The notes beneath the pieces are model-generated. The model was not told the DNA's origin, ran no database searches, and saw only the letters and a list, made by a program, of their open reading frames with translations. The translations under genes were made by a program, and so were the position numbers. A stretch of DNA of 32,320 nucleotides from Nonomuraea zeae (GTDB taxonomy: Bacteria; Actinomycetota; Actinomycetes; Streptosporangiales; Streptosporangiaceae): NCBI RefSeq assembly GCF_005889725.1, contig NZ_VCKX01000131.1, positions 1-32,320 of the forward strand. Reading direction: 5' to 3'. This document shows, piece by piece, positions 7,795 to 15,454 of the stretch (position 1 is the first letter of the stretch; every line of letters begins with the position of its first letter).

Positions 7795-8427
7795 TCAGGT
7801 CTGGCAGAGCTGGGCGTGCAGGGTCGCCCGGGCCCACTGCTCCCATCGTTCGCGCGACCAGCCGCGCTCGTGGACGAACAGCAGGTACAGCTCCGGGCTG
7901 AGCAGCCCGAACAGCACGTCGGCGGCCTCATCCACCGCCAGGCCCGCCCGCGCTCCCGGCTTGCCGGCCAGCGCCTCGGCCGCGTGCCGCTGGACGACGT
8001 AGCGCGGGTTGACGTCGAACGACCACAGGGCGGAGACCTCCGGGTCGCTCGCGGCCGCCGCCTCCAGCATCTTCCCGATCGGCGCGACCCGCTCCAGCAC
8101 CGCCGTCGCGCCGGTGACGTAGGCGCGCAGCATGTCATCCGCCGTCTCGGCGGCCAGCGCCCCGGTGTACCACGGCCGCTCCATCGTGGCCACCGGCGCG
8201 TCGTCGCCGGCGATCGTGACATCGACCAGTTCCTTCAGCAGGGCGCGTTTGTTGCCGAAGACGAAGTAGATCGTCTGCACCGCGACCCCGGCCCGGTCGG
8301 CGACGTCCTGGAGGTTCGTCGCGCCGTAGCCGTCCCCGACGAACAGCTCCAAAGCCGCCTGCAGAATGCGCCGGCGCGTCTCCTGTGCCTTCTGGGTCCG
8401 CTTGCTCGGCCGCTTGACATCGCTCAT
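7795..8427 (-). CDS. TetR-family transcriptional regulator
   Basis: This 210-residue protein has a typical TetR N-terminal DNA-binding domain: R-R-R-I-L-Q-A-A-L-E-L-F, then G-A-T-N-L-Q-D-V-A-D-R-A-G-V and Q-T-I-Y-F-V-F-G-N-K-R-A-L-L (about residues 18-65). The rest is a helical ligand-binding domain. It is divergent from a monooxygenase-like gene and an ABC exporter and probably represses both. The start lies 6 nt after a TAGACT hexamer (8434-8439), so the mRNA may be leaderless. A palindrome at 8430-8446 overlaps that hexamer, suggesting autorepression. It converges with lacI across a 36-nt gap. Confidence 0.9.
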   Translation of the reverse strand: MSDVKRPSKRTQKAQETRRRILQAALELFVGDGYGATNLQDVADRAGVAVQTIYFVFGNKRALLKELVDVTIAGDDAPVATMERPWYTGALAAETADDMLRAYVTGATAVLERVAPIGKMLEAAAASDPEVSALWSFDVNPRYVVQRHAAEALAGKPGARAGLAVDEAADVLFGLLSPELYLLFVHERGWSRERWEQWARATLHAQLCQT

Positions 8428-8429
8428 GG

Positions 8430-8446
8430 CTAGAGTCTATCTCTAG
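8430..8446. promoter_or_regulatory. Probable TetR operator
   Basis: CTAGAG and CTCTAG arms are separated by 5 nt, a perfect 17-bp dyad 3 nt upstream of the tetR start codon. A second short palindrome, CTCTAGAG, lies at 8467-8474 just before the ribosome-binding site of the divergent gene. The shared CTCTAG core suggests both are bound by this TetR. Confidence 0.55.
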
Positions 8447-8487
8447 ATTCAGTCACTAGAAGCCAACTCTAGAGAGCAGGTACAGCA

Positions 8488-8778
8488 ATGTCCGTCATCA
8501 CCGTCACCCGCTTCCAGATCGATCCGGCCGACGCCGAGCAGCTCAGGGCGCGGCACGCCGCACTGGTCGCCGCGATCAGGAAGACGTCGCCCGGGCTCAT
8601 CGAGGCGCGCCTGGGCCGGATCAGCGACGAGACCTGGGCCGGCGTCTGGCGCTGGGACTCCGCCGCCAGCCTCCAGGCCGCCCGTCAGGCCGTACCCGGC
8701 AGCGCCGAAGCCGCCGCGGCCTTCGCGCTGACCCGCGAGGCCGGGGTGGACGACATCGAGATCCTCGACGAGCACTGA
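8488..8778 (+). CDS. Small antibiotic-biosynthesis-monooxygenase-like (ABM) protein
   Basis: This 96-residue protein opens with V-I-T-V-T-R-F and ends with D-D-I-E-I-L-D-E. In between it has a single ferredoxin-like alpha/beta unit of the dimeric-barrel ABM superfamily (a W-A-G-V-W-R-W strand near residues 50-56). Members include cofactor-free monooxygenases, haem-degrading enzymes and many proteins of unknown role. No catalytic residues can be named with confidence. An AGCAGG site precedes the ATG. It sits between tetR and the exporter genes, suggesting a role in modifying or sensing a toxic small molecule. A hairpin (8789-8810) separates it from the ABC genes. Confidence 0.7.
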   Translation: MSVITVTRFQIDPADAEQLRARHAALVAAIRKTSPGLIEARLGRISDETWAGVWRWDSAASLQAARQAVPGSAEAAAAFALTREAGVDDIEILDEH

Positions 8779-8788
8779 CCACCCTCAC

Positions 8789-8810
8789 CGGCCCCGGGAC
8801 CCTGGGGCCG
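8789..8810. terminator. Hairpin between the ABM gene and the ABC operon
   Basis: CGGCCCC and GGGGCCG form a 7-bp GC stem around an 8-nt loop, 11 nt after the ABM stop. There is no U tract. It could be a weak terminator or an attenuator that lowers expression of the exporter relative to the ABM gene. Confidence 0.4.
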
Positions 8811-8835
8811 CAAGCTTCCGGATCGGGAGGACGAC

Positions 8836-9750
8836 GTGATCGAGATCGACGCGTTGACCAAGGTGTACGGCTCGGCACAGACCCCCGCGGTCGACCAGGT
8901 GTCGCTGCGCGTGCCCGCCGGATCGGTGTTCGGCTTCCTCGGGCCGAACGGCGCCGGCAAGACCACCACCATCAAGATGATGGCCGGCCTGCTGACCCCC
9001 ACCTCGGGCCGGGTACGGCTGGGCGGCCACGACGTCGTACGCCGGCGCTCGGCCGCCATGGCGCAGTTCGGCGCCGTGCTGGAGGGCTCGCGCAACGTCT
9101 ACTGGAGCCTGTCGGCCTGGCAGAACCTGATGTACTTCGGCCGGCTCAAAGGCATGCGCAAGGCCCGGATCAAGGAGCGGGCCGGCGATCTGCTGACCGA
9201 GCTGGGCCTGTGGGAGCGCAGGGACGACAAGGTCGGCGGCTTCTCGCGCGGCATGCAGCAGAAGGTCGCGATCGCCGCCGCGCTCATCGCCGGGCCGCCG
9301 ATCGTGCTGCTGGACGAGCCGACGCTGGGCCTGGACGTCGAGGCCACCCACACGGTCAAGAGATGGATCGCCGAGCTGGCCCGCGAGCTGGGCACGACCA
9401 TCCTGCTCACCACCCACCAGCTCGACGTGGTCCAGGAGCTGTGCGACCGGGTGGCGGTCATGCGCCAGGGGCGGCTGGTGTCCGACCTGCCCACGCGCGA
9501 CCTGCTGGCGAGCTTCCGCGAGCGGGACAGGTACGAGATCCGCGTCGAGGGAGCCGCGCCGCCCGGGTTCGACGCCGTGACCAGCGAGGGCGTGAGCACG
9601 ATCAGCGTCAGGGTGCGCGATCCCATCGAGGTGTACGACGTGGTCGAGCGCCTGCGCGCCCACGGAGCCGTCATGGAGTCGCTCACCCAGGTCCAGCCCG
9701 ACCTGGAGGACGTCTTCCTCGCCCTGGTGAACGAGCCGTCCCATGCTTGA
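8836..9750 (+). CDS. ABC exporter ATP-binding protein (DrrA-like)
   Basis: This is a 304-residue ATPase. Walker A is G-P-N-G-A-G-K-T (36-43), the signature is F-S-R-G-M-Q-Q-K (136-143), Walker B is I-V-L-L-D-E-P (156-162), and the switch histidine is in L-L-T-T-H-Q. A C-terminal extension of about 80 residues after the nucleotide-binding domain is typical of DrrA/ABC-2 exporters. The GTG start has a GGGAGG site. The gene overlaps the next permease gene by 8 nt, so the complex is probably made by coupled translation. It powers two ABC-2 permeases. The exported substrate (drug, lipid or metabolite) cannot be predicted. Confidence 0.93.
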   Translation: MIEIDALTKVYGSAQTPAVDQVSLRVPAGSVFGFLGPNGAGKTTTIKMMAGLLTPTSGRVRLGGHDVVRRRSAAMAQFGAVLEGSRNVYWSLSAWQNLMYFGRLKGMRKARIKERAGDLLTELGLWERRDDKVGGFSRGMQQKVAIAAALIAGPPIVLLDEPTLGLDVEATHTVKRWIAELARELGTTILLTTHQLDVVQELCDRVAVMRQGRLVSDLPTRDLLASFRERDRYEIRVEGAAPPGFDAVTSEGVSTISVRVRDPIEVYDVVERLRAHGAVMESLTQVQPDLEDVFLALVNEPSHA

Positions 9751-10510
9751 CGTCCTGGGCGCGGAGATCGGCAAGGGCCTGCGCGTCCAGCTGGCCCACC
9801 CGCTCGGCCACGTCATCACGCTGCTGATCAGCACCACGATGTACCTCGGCCTGCAGTTCGTGATGGGGCAGGGGCAGCTGCGGGCCGACCTGCTGCCGCA
9901 GACCCTGGTCGCGATCGGCGGCTACTGGTTCCTGCAGTACGCCGCGCTGGTGATGGTGGCCGACCTCGTCGAGGAGCTGCGCGCGGGCACCTTCGCGCAG
10001 GCGCAGATGACGCCGGCGCCGATCTGGCTGCCGATGCTCGGCCGGCTGATCACCGCGTCGGTGTTCGGGCTGGTGGTGGCCGCCGTGGCCGCCCTGGTCC
10101 CGATGGCGGTGGCCGGGATCACGATCCCGCTGGACTGGGCGGCGGTCGTGCCCGCCCTGCTGCTGGGGGCCGACGCGCTGGCCTTCACGTTCCTGCTGGC
10201 CGCCCTCGCCCTGCGGGCCCCGATGATCGGCGCCCTGCAGGCGCTGTTCACCTCCCTGGTGCTGCTGCTCAACGGGGCGTTCCTGCCGCTGTCGTTCTAT
10301 CCGGACTGGCTGGCCGCCCTGGCCCGGCTGCTGCCCACGACCCTGGGCATCGAGGCGGTCGGCCAGACGCTATTCGGCGGCCGGTCCCTGGGCGAGGTCT
10401 GGGCCGGCGGCACGCTGCCCTGGCTGATCGCCCACATCGTCGTGCTCGCCGCCGCCGGTGGGGCGCTGTTCGTCCGCAACCATCGCCTGGCCATGGAGGT
10501 GTCGTCATGA
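9743..10510 (+). CDS. ABC-2 type exporter permease, first copy
   Basis: This 255-residue protein has about six hydrophobic segments arranged as in ABC-2 membrane components. An N-terminal V-Q-L-A-H-P-L stretch precedes the first helix. The start overlaps the ATPase stop by 8 nt, and its stop overlaps the next gene as ATGA. It probably forms a heterodimeric channel with the following permease, since both share an F-x-M-G-x-G-Q-L-R segment after the first helix. That pattern suggests duplication of one ancestral permease gene. Confidence 0.88.
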   Translation: MLDVLGAEIGKGLRVQLAHPLGHVITLLISTTMYLGLQFVMGQGQLRADLLPQTLVAIGGYWFLQYAALVMVADLVEELRAGTFAQAQMTPAPIWLPMLGRLITASVFGLVVAAVAALVPMAVAGITIPLDWAAVVPALLLGADALAFTFLLAALALRAPMIGALQALFTSLVLLLNGAFLPLSFYPDWLAALARLLPTTLGIEAVGQTLFGGRSLGEVWAGGTLPWLIAHIVVLAAAGGALFVRNHRLAMEVSS

Positions 10511-11304
10511 CCTTCGTCTCGGGCTTCGCCGCGGAGGTCCGCAAGGGCCTGCTCGGCTTCGTCGCCGGGTGGCGGGAAGCGCTGCTGCAGATGATCACGT
10601 TCCCGCTGTTCTACCTGCTGATCGTGCTGTTCATGGGACGCGGGCAGCTCCGGCCCGAGCTCCTGCTGCCGATCCTGCTCGGCATGGTGGCGCTGACCTT
10701 CATCCACGAGCAGGTGAACCGGGTGTTCTGGAGCTATCTGGGCGACATCCAGTCCGGCGTGCTGGAGCAGACCTACCTCACCCCGCTGCCCTCGGCCGCG
10801 CTCATCCTCGGCCGGCAGGTCGCCGCCGTGGTCGCGGCCCTGCCCACCGCGCTGGCCGTCCTGGTCACCGGCGCCGTCGCCATCGTGTCGCAGGGCGGCG
10901 CGCTGCCCTTCGACGCGCAGGTGCTCGTGCCGATGACCGCGATCGTGCTGGGCACCTGCGGGCTGGCCCTGGTCCTGTGCGGGCTGACCCTGGTGTTCAA
11001 GCGCATCGAGATCATCACGCAGGTGTCGGTGGCCGTGTACGCCATCGCCGGCGGCACCCTGGTGCCCCTGGCCGCCATGCCGGACCCGGTGGCCTTCGTC
11101 AGCCGGCTGCTGGTCCCGGTCGCGCCGGGTGTCGAGGCCATGCGCGACATCCTGCTCGGCGGCCACTCCCTGGCCGCGCTCCCGACCGGCTGGGGGCTCG
11201 GCTGGCTGCTCCTCCAGCCGCTGATCATCGTGGCGGCCGGGGTGATGGTGTTCGGCCGGCTCGAACACCTCGCCAAACGCCGCGGCACCCTCGGCCGCTA
11301 TTAG
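10507..11304 (+). CDS. ABC-2 type exporter permease, second copy
   Basis: This 265-residue polytopic membrane protein is related to the preceding permease: both have the M-G-x-G-Q-L-R segment followed by L-L-P. It is the second membrane half of the exporter. The ATG overlaps the previous stop by 4 nt. The protein ends 27 nt before a DoxX-like gene that is probably in the same transcript. No substrate-determining feature is recognisable. Confidence 0.88.
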   Translation: MTFVSGFAAEVRKGLLGFVAGWREALLQMITFPLFYLLIVLFMGRGQLRPELLLPILLGMVALTFIHEQVNRVFWSYLGDIQSGVLEQTYLTPLPSAALILGRQVAAVVAALPTALAVLVTGAVAIVSQGGALPFDAQVLVPMTAIVLGTCGLALVLCGLTLVFKRIEIITQVSVAVYAIAGGTLVPLAAMPDPVAFVSRLLVPVAPGVEAMRDILLGGHSLAALPTGWGLGWLLLQPLIIVAAGVMVFGRLEHLAKRRGTLGRY

Positions 11305-11331
11305 CACCCTGAGAAGAGGAGTCGCCGAATC

Positions 11332-11703
11332 ATGAACGTCTTGTTGTGGATCCTGCAGGTGGTGCTGGCGGCGGTGTTCGCCGGGCTGGGGACGTTGAAG
11401 TGCATCCGAGCCAAGGAGAAGCTCGAACCCATGCTGCCGTGGACGGCCGACTTTTCCGCCGGCACCGTCCGCTTCATCGGGCTCGCCGAACTGCTCGCCG
11501 CGCTCGGGCTCGTCCTGCCTGCCGCCACCGGTGTCGCCCCTGTCCTGACACCTCTGGCGGGTACCGGCCTGGCACTGATCATGGTGCTGGCGGCTGTGAC
11601 GCACCTGCGGCGCAAGGAGCCGGCGGCGATCGTGGTGAACGCCGTCCTGTTCGCCGCGGCGGCGGCCGTCGCCTGGGGCCGATACGGCCCGTACGCCTTG
11701 TGA
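11332..11703 (+). CDS. DoxX-like small membrane protein
   Basis: This 123-residue protein has four hydrophobic helices (about 3-20, 46-63, 69-90, 97-115). Its opening L-Q-V-V-L-A-A-V-F-A-G-L-G-T-L-K is typical of the DoxX-like family. Members are implicated in redox or membrane stress, but none of the close relatives has a settled activity. A GAGAAGAGGAG site precedes the ATG. As the last gene of the ABM-ABC cluster it may modify or protect the membrane alongside the exporter, which is an inference from position. Confidence 0.8.
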   Translation: MNVLLWILQVVLAAVFAGLGTLKCIRAKEKLEPMLPWTADFSAGTVRFIGLAELLAALGLVLPAATGVAPVLTPLAGTGLALIMVLAAVTHLRRKEPAAIVVNAVLFAAAAAVAWGRYGPYAL

Positions 11704-11709
11704 GGGCCC

Positions 11710-11724
11710 GCTCCCGGTGGGAGC
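11710..11724. terminator. Bidirectional hairpin between convergent genes
   Basis: GCTCCC-GGT-GGGAGC forms a 6-bp stem with a 3-nt loop inside the 27-nt gap between the ends of the DoxX-like gene and the kinase gene. It is placed to end transcription from both sides, although it lacks U tracts. Confidence 0.5.
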
Positions 11725-11730
11725 TCATCA

Positions 11731-13200
11731 TCAGTGGAAGAAGGACTTGCGCGGCTCCTGCCCGGTCCGGCCGCCGATGCAGCGGTAGAAGCGCACGCCG
11801 TTCTCGAACTGGGCCTGGGACGGCGGCATGACGTCCACGTCCCAGCCGGCGCTGCCGAGGGTCTTGGCCGTGCCGGTCCTGGTGGCCAGCAGCACCGCAC
11901 GGCTGCAGGTCCGCTTCACCGTCGGATGCTTGGCGAGGTCCTGCTGGACGTAGGTGTCGGCGTCGGCGGGGATCGCGGCGACCGCGAACGTCTCCCACGA
12001 ATGCGTCTCCTCGCAGCCGACCCGCCTGGCCTTGGTGTCGCCCGCGATGATGACCAGGCCGCCCCAGCACTCCGACTCGCGGACGCACGCCGCGCCCGCC
12101 CCGCGCACCTTGGCGGCCGGGCAGTCCTGCGTGTAGGTGTCCAGGCCGGTGAACGGCGTCTTCTTCGTCGCGGTCCCGGGGCTGGTGGTGGACGTGGTGC
12201 CGCCGAGGGCCGCGTGCTGGGAGTCCGGCTCGCGCGTGAGATAGGAGTACACGATCACGCCAACGCCGATCGAGATCACCAGGGCCACGGCGGCGGCGAT
12301 GGAGACCAGGGCCTTCGACTGGCCGTGGCGGGCGGGCGGCCTGGTGTCCGAATGCGGGCTCGGCGGCGGCGCCGCGGACAGGGAGATCGGCGGCGGGGAA
12401 GTGGCGAGAGGGACCGCGGCCAGGGCGTTGCGGAAGGCTTCCGCGCTGGGCGTACGGACGCGCAGGTCGCCGGCCAGCGCCTGGCGCAGCACGGCGGTCA
12501 GCTCCGGCGGCACCCCGGGGATGTCCGGGACGGGCAGGCGGTGCAGGGCGAGGATCATCGCCAGATTCGGTACGCCGCTCGCCGGGAAGCGCGGCGGCCG
12601 GCCGGAGAGCAGGGCGTAGACGGTGCCCGCCAGCGCGTACACGTCACCGGCCGGGGTCGGCTCGGCCAGCTCGAACGCCTCGGGCGGCGCGTAGGAAGGG
12701 GTCAGCGACTCGCGCGTGACGGAGGCCTCCGGGCCCGTCGCGGGCATGGTGGCCAGGCCGAAGTCCGACAGCGCCACTTGGCCGTAGCGGTTCAGCAGGA
12801 GGTTGCCCGGCTTCACGTCCCTGTGCAGCACGCCCTGCGCGTGCGCGGCGGCCAGTGCGTCGGCGATGCGCACGCCGACGTCGCGGGCCTCGGCGGGGGA
12901 GAGGATCCGGCCGGACAGCGAGCCGCCGGGGCACAGTTCGAGCACCATGTACGGGCGGCCGTCCGGCAGCAGGCCCGCGTCGTAGACGGGGACCACGTGC
13001 GGATGGCCCGACAACGCGCCGGCCGCCGTGACCTCGCGCATGAACCGGCGCCTGTCGCGATCGGACAGCAGGACCCGGTTGTCGACCTTGAGCGCGACCT
13101 CGCGACCCACGGCCGTCTGCAGGGCCAGGTAGACGACGCCGAAGCCGCCCTGGCCGAGCACGCCCTTGATCTCGTAGCCGGGCACCGATAATTCGGACAC
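11731..13200 (-). CDS. Membrane Ser/Thr protein kinase with extracellular six-cysteine domain
   Basis: This 489-residue protein has a cytoplasmic PknB-type kinase domain (8-262): glycine loop G-Q-G-G-F-G, Lys38, Glu56, catalytic H126-R-D128-V-K-P-G-N, D146-F-G and the A-P-P-E motif. A Pro/Ser-rich juxtamembrane stretch (265-293) leads to one membrane helix (297-321). An outside domain of about 165 residues has six cysteines. Its V-G-C-E-E-T-H-S-W-E segment resembles the septum-formation-type domain seen on other actinobacterial membrane proteins. It is probably a sensor kinase with an unknown signal. The GTG start lies 7 nt after TACGCT (13208-13213) without a ribosome-binding site, suggesting a leaderless mRNA. 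It is divergent from the next gene. Confidence 0.93.
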   Translation of the reverse strand: MSELSVPGYEIKGVLGQGGFGVVYLALQTAVGREVALKVDNRVLLSDRDRRRFMREVTAAGALSGHPHVVPVYDAGLLPDGRPYMVLELCPGGSLSGRILSPAEARDVGVRIADALAAAHAQGVLHRDVKPGNLLLNRYGQVALSDFGLATMPATGPEASVTRESLTPSYAPPEAFELAEPTPAGDVYALAGTVYALLSGRPPRFPASGVPNLAMILALHRLPVPDIPGVPPELTAVLRQALAGDLRVRTPSAEAFRNALAAVPLATSPPPISLSAAPPPSPHSDTRPPARHGQSKALVSIAAAVALVISIGVGVIVYSYLTREPDSQHAALGGTTSTTSPGTATKKTPFTGLDTYTQDCPAAKVRGAGAACVRESECWGGLVIIAGDTKARRVGCEETHSWETFAVAAIPADADTYVQQDLAKHPTVKRTCSRAVLLATRTGTAKTLGSAGWDVDVMPPSQAQFENGVRFYRCIGGRTGQEPRKSFFH

Positions 13201-13347
13201 GCGCGGAAGCGTACAGGTTCTCCAGGTTGTCGGGGGGAAGGAGCGATACGGTCTCGAACACCTGCGCTATTTGTGACAGGATGCTGGGCGGCCGGGGCCG
13301 CCGGATGCCCCAGATGACCCGGATGACGGGAAAGGGAAGGGTGCGGC

Positions 13348-14097
13348 ATGGAGTGGGATCGATACCTGGAGCTGTTCGAGCTGGACGTCGCGCGGCTGCG
13401 CGAGACCGGGGCCCGCGACCTGGGTGCGGCCGTGCCGAGCTGTCCCGGCTGGACGGCCGCCGACCTCCTCCTGCACGTCGGCGAGGTCTACCTGCACAAA
13501 GTCGAGATGATGCGCAAGGGCGTCTGGCCCGACCCGTGGCCGCCGGCGCCCGATCCGGCCGGGCCCGCCGCCTACCTCGACCGGGGCGCCGCCGAGCTGC
13601 GCGGCGAGTTCGCCGCACGCGCGCCGCAGGACAAGAGCCTCACCTGGTACGACCCCGACCAGACGGTCGGCTTCTGGATCCGCCGGATGGCGCAGGAGAC
13701 GGTGGTGCACCGGGTGGACGCCGAGCTGGCGGCCGGTGAGACCATCGCTCCGATCCCCGACGATCTGGCTGTGGACGGCATCGACGAGCTGCTCGTGGTG
13801 CACTTCGCCTACTCCGTCAGCAAGTGGCCCGAGGAGTTCGGCGAGCTCCTCACGAGTTCGGACGGCCGCGCGGTGTCGATCGAGACGGGAGCGGAGCGCC
13901 GGCTGGTGCGTACGCGGGCGTCCGGGGTCGAGATCACCCGCGGGGAGCCGGGCTCGGCCGCGGCGTCGATCTCGGGGACGCCTCAGGAGGTGTTCCTGTG
14001 GCTGTGGGGCCGGGCGGACGGCGCGGCGCTGAGTTTCGCCGGTGACCTGGAGCTGGTGGAGCGGTTGCGCGCGCTGCTCAAGGTCGCCACGCAGTAG
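13348..14097 (+). CDS. Mycothiol-dependent maleylpyruvate-isomerase-family enzyme
   Basis: This 249-residue protein has the DinB/MDMPI N-terminal four-helix domain (residues about 5-155): P-S-C-P-G-W-T-A-A-D-L-L-L-H, with metal ligands probably His43, Glu117 and His121 (E-T-V-V-H-R-V-D). A C-terminal domain (about 160-245) follows, typical of this family. Members are metal-dependent transferases or isomerases thought to use mycothiol, the low-molecular-weight thiol of actinobacteria. The substrate of this one is unknown. It stands alone between divergent and convergent neighbours, with a GGGAAGGG site before the ATG. A second, shorter relative lies at 28951-29526. Confidence 0.85.
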   Translation: MEWDRYLELFELDVARLRETGARDLGAAVPSCPGWTAADLLLHVGEVYLHKVEMMRKGVWPDPWPPAPDPAGPAAYLDRGAAELRGEFAARAPQDKSLTWYDPDQTVGFWIRRMAQETVVHRVDAELAAGETIAPIPDDLAVDGIDELLVVHFAYSVSKWPEEFGELLTSSDGRAVSIETGAERRLVRTRASGVEITRGEPGSAAASISGTPQEVFLWLWGRADGAALSFAGDLELVERLRALLKVATQ

Positions 14098-14107
14098 GGG
14101 CGAGGTG

Positions 14108-14926
14108 TCAGCGGGCGCCGGCGGTGGCCCCGAGGACCTCTCGGAGGCGAGCGGCGTAGGCGCGGGGATGGCTGGTGTTGCCGTTGTGGCCGCCCGGCAG
14201 ACGCACCAGCTCGGTGCCGAGCAGCTCGGCCAGCGCGACGGCGCACTTGTGGTCGAAGACCGAGTGCGGCGTGGTCAGCCCGGCCGCGGGCAGGATCGGC
14301 GCCGGGCATCCCGGGAAGTCGAGCTCGTCCTCGATGACGGCGGTGAAGTCGTGCCTGAGGAAGAAGTCGAAGTTCGCCCGCCGCCGGGCGTCCATGGGCT
14401 GCGGCGTCAGGCCGGGCTCGGCGTCCTTGGTGATGCCGAGCACGCGTGGCACCTCCTCGAACGCGGCGGCCAGGCCCTCGTCGAGGTAGAGGGCGCGCAG
14501 CTCGGCCAGCTCCGCGCGGTGCCGGTCGCGCTCGGCCGCGGGCAGCAGCCAGGGTGAGACGGGCTCGTGGGCGATGAGCAGGCTGAGCTGCCCGGGGTGC
14601 TCGACGGCGAGGTGGAGCCCGATGGAGGCGCCCAGGCTCTGGCCGAGCATGAGCACGGGCTGGTCGGTGAGGTGGGCCAGGAGCCGGTGCACGTCGTCGG
14701 CGTGCTGCCGCACGCTCACGCCCGCATCGGGGTCGTCGATGGTGCTGCGGCTGAGCCCGCGCCGGTCGTAGGTGATCACCGTGTAGGCGTCCTGGAGCCG
14801 GTCCACCAGGTCCACGCTGCGACCGGCGTCGCCCTCGCCGCTCTGTGAGATCAGGAGGAGCGGGCCCGTCCCGCGGATCTCGTAGTAGATGCGGCCGCCC
14901 GGCACGGTCAGAAAGTCTGAGGTCAT
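14108..14926 (-). CDS. Alpha/beta hydrolase downstream of marR
   Basis: This 272-residue alpha/beta-hydrolase has G-Q-S-L-G around the nucleophile (Ser97), an oxyanion region, and a likely catalytic His in P-G-G-H-N-G-N near the C-terminus. Three ATGs lie close together (14938, 14935, 14926). I chose the last because a strong -10 (TATGAT, 14934-14939) overlaps the first two and ends exactly 7 nt before it, so the mRNA probably begins at that ATG without a leader. The conserved sequence starts just after it. It lies downstream of a MarR regulator, with a promoter/operator in the gap, and may detoxify the compound sensed by that regulator. Confidence 0.85.
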   Translation of the reverse strand: MTSDFLTVPGGRIYYEIRGTGPLLLISQSGEGDAGRSVDLVDRLQDAYTVITYDRRGLSRSTIDDPDAGVSVRQHADDVHRLLAHLTDQPVLMLGQSLGASIGLHLAVEHPGQLSLLIAHEPVSPWLLPAAERDRHRAELAELRALYLDEGLAAAFEEVPRVLGITKDAEPGLTPQPMDARRRANFDFFLRHDFTAVIEDELDFPGCPAPILPAAGLTTPHSVFDHKCAVALAELLGTELVRLPGGHNGNTSHPRAYAARLREVLGATAGAR

Positions 14927-14933
14927 GGCGAAC

Positions 14934-14962
14934 ATCATAACCCATCATTTTTGATGTATCAA
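14934..14962 (-). promoter_or_regulatory. Near-consensus promoter of the hydrolase gene
   Basis: On the minus strand TTGATA (14957-14962) and TATGAT (14934-14939) are 17 nt apart, one of the best sigma-70-type promoters in the window. It lies in the gap between marR and the hydrolase, so the hydrolase can be transcribed separately from marR. The -35 and spacer lie inside a 30-bp palindrome. Confidence 0.7.
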
Positions 14963-14971
14963 GTTTGATGG
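14942..14971. promoter_or_regulatory. 30-bp nested palindrome, probable MarR operator
   Basis: Outer arms CCATCA / TGATGG (14942-14947, 14966-14971) and inner arms TTGAT / ATCAA (14951-14962) share exactly the same centre (14956.5). This makes a 30-bp dyad with 11 of 15 positions paired per half. MarR-family dimers bind dyads of this kind, and this one covers the -35 and spacer of the hydrolase promoter and ends 2 nt before the marR stop codon. Confidence 0.7.
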
Positions 14972-14972
14972 A

Positions 14973-15425
14973 TTAAGCCCGCAGCCCCGGGATCAGCCGC
15001 GCCGCCAGCTCCTCCAGGACCGTCACCGTCTCGCTCACGCGGTCGGGGTCCTCGGTGCCCAGCGCGGCGGCCAGCGCGGCGTCGATGGGCGTGTCCCTGA
15101 CCTGCGTCACGCGCTCGGAGACCTCGGGCGCCTCCCGGATGATCGTCCGGCGCCGGTCCCGGGGATCGGTCTCGGTGATCACCGCGTCGACCGAGCGCAG
15201 CCGCGAGATGGAGGCGGACACGGCGCTCTGCGGCAGGCCGGTACGGGCGGCGATCTCGCCCACGGTGGTGCCGGGGTGGCCGCGCAGGTCACTCACCACG
15301 ATCAGGACCGTGCGCACACTCGTGGAGTGCTCGCCGATGCCCTCGGCCGGCATCGCCTCCTCGCCGATCTTCATCAGTGTCCGGCCCAGCAGGAACAACT
15401 CGACCCCATTCACCTTCAGCAACAT
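14973..15425 (-). CDS. MarR-family transcriptional regulator
   Basis: This 150-residue protein has a winged-helix core: T-T-V-G-E-I-A-A-R-T-G-L-P-Q-S-A-V-S-A-S-I-S-R-L (about 53-76), then a wing with E-T-D-P-R-D-R-R-R-T (85-94), the characteristic D-x-R-D-x-R motif of MarR proteins. Helices on both sides should form the dimer interface. It is transcribed toward the alpha/beta hydrolase, with a large palindrome between them. The start region is only 29 nt from the divergent MazG-like gene, so their promoters must overlap. An alternative start is the Met at 15374. Confidence 0.85.
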   Translation of the reverse strand: MLLKVNGVELFLLGRTLMKIGEEAMPAEGIGEHSTSVRTVLIVVSDLRGHPGTTVGEIAARTGLPQSAVSASISRLRSVDAVITETDPRDRRRTIIREAPEVSERVTQVRDTPIDAALAAALGTEDPDRVSETVTVLEELAARLIPGLRA

Positions 15426-15454
15426 ACAGCCACGGATCGGTAGGGTCCTGTGAC

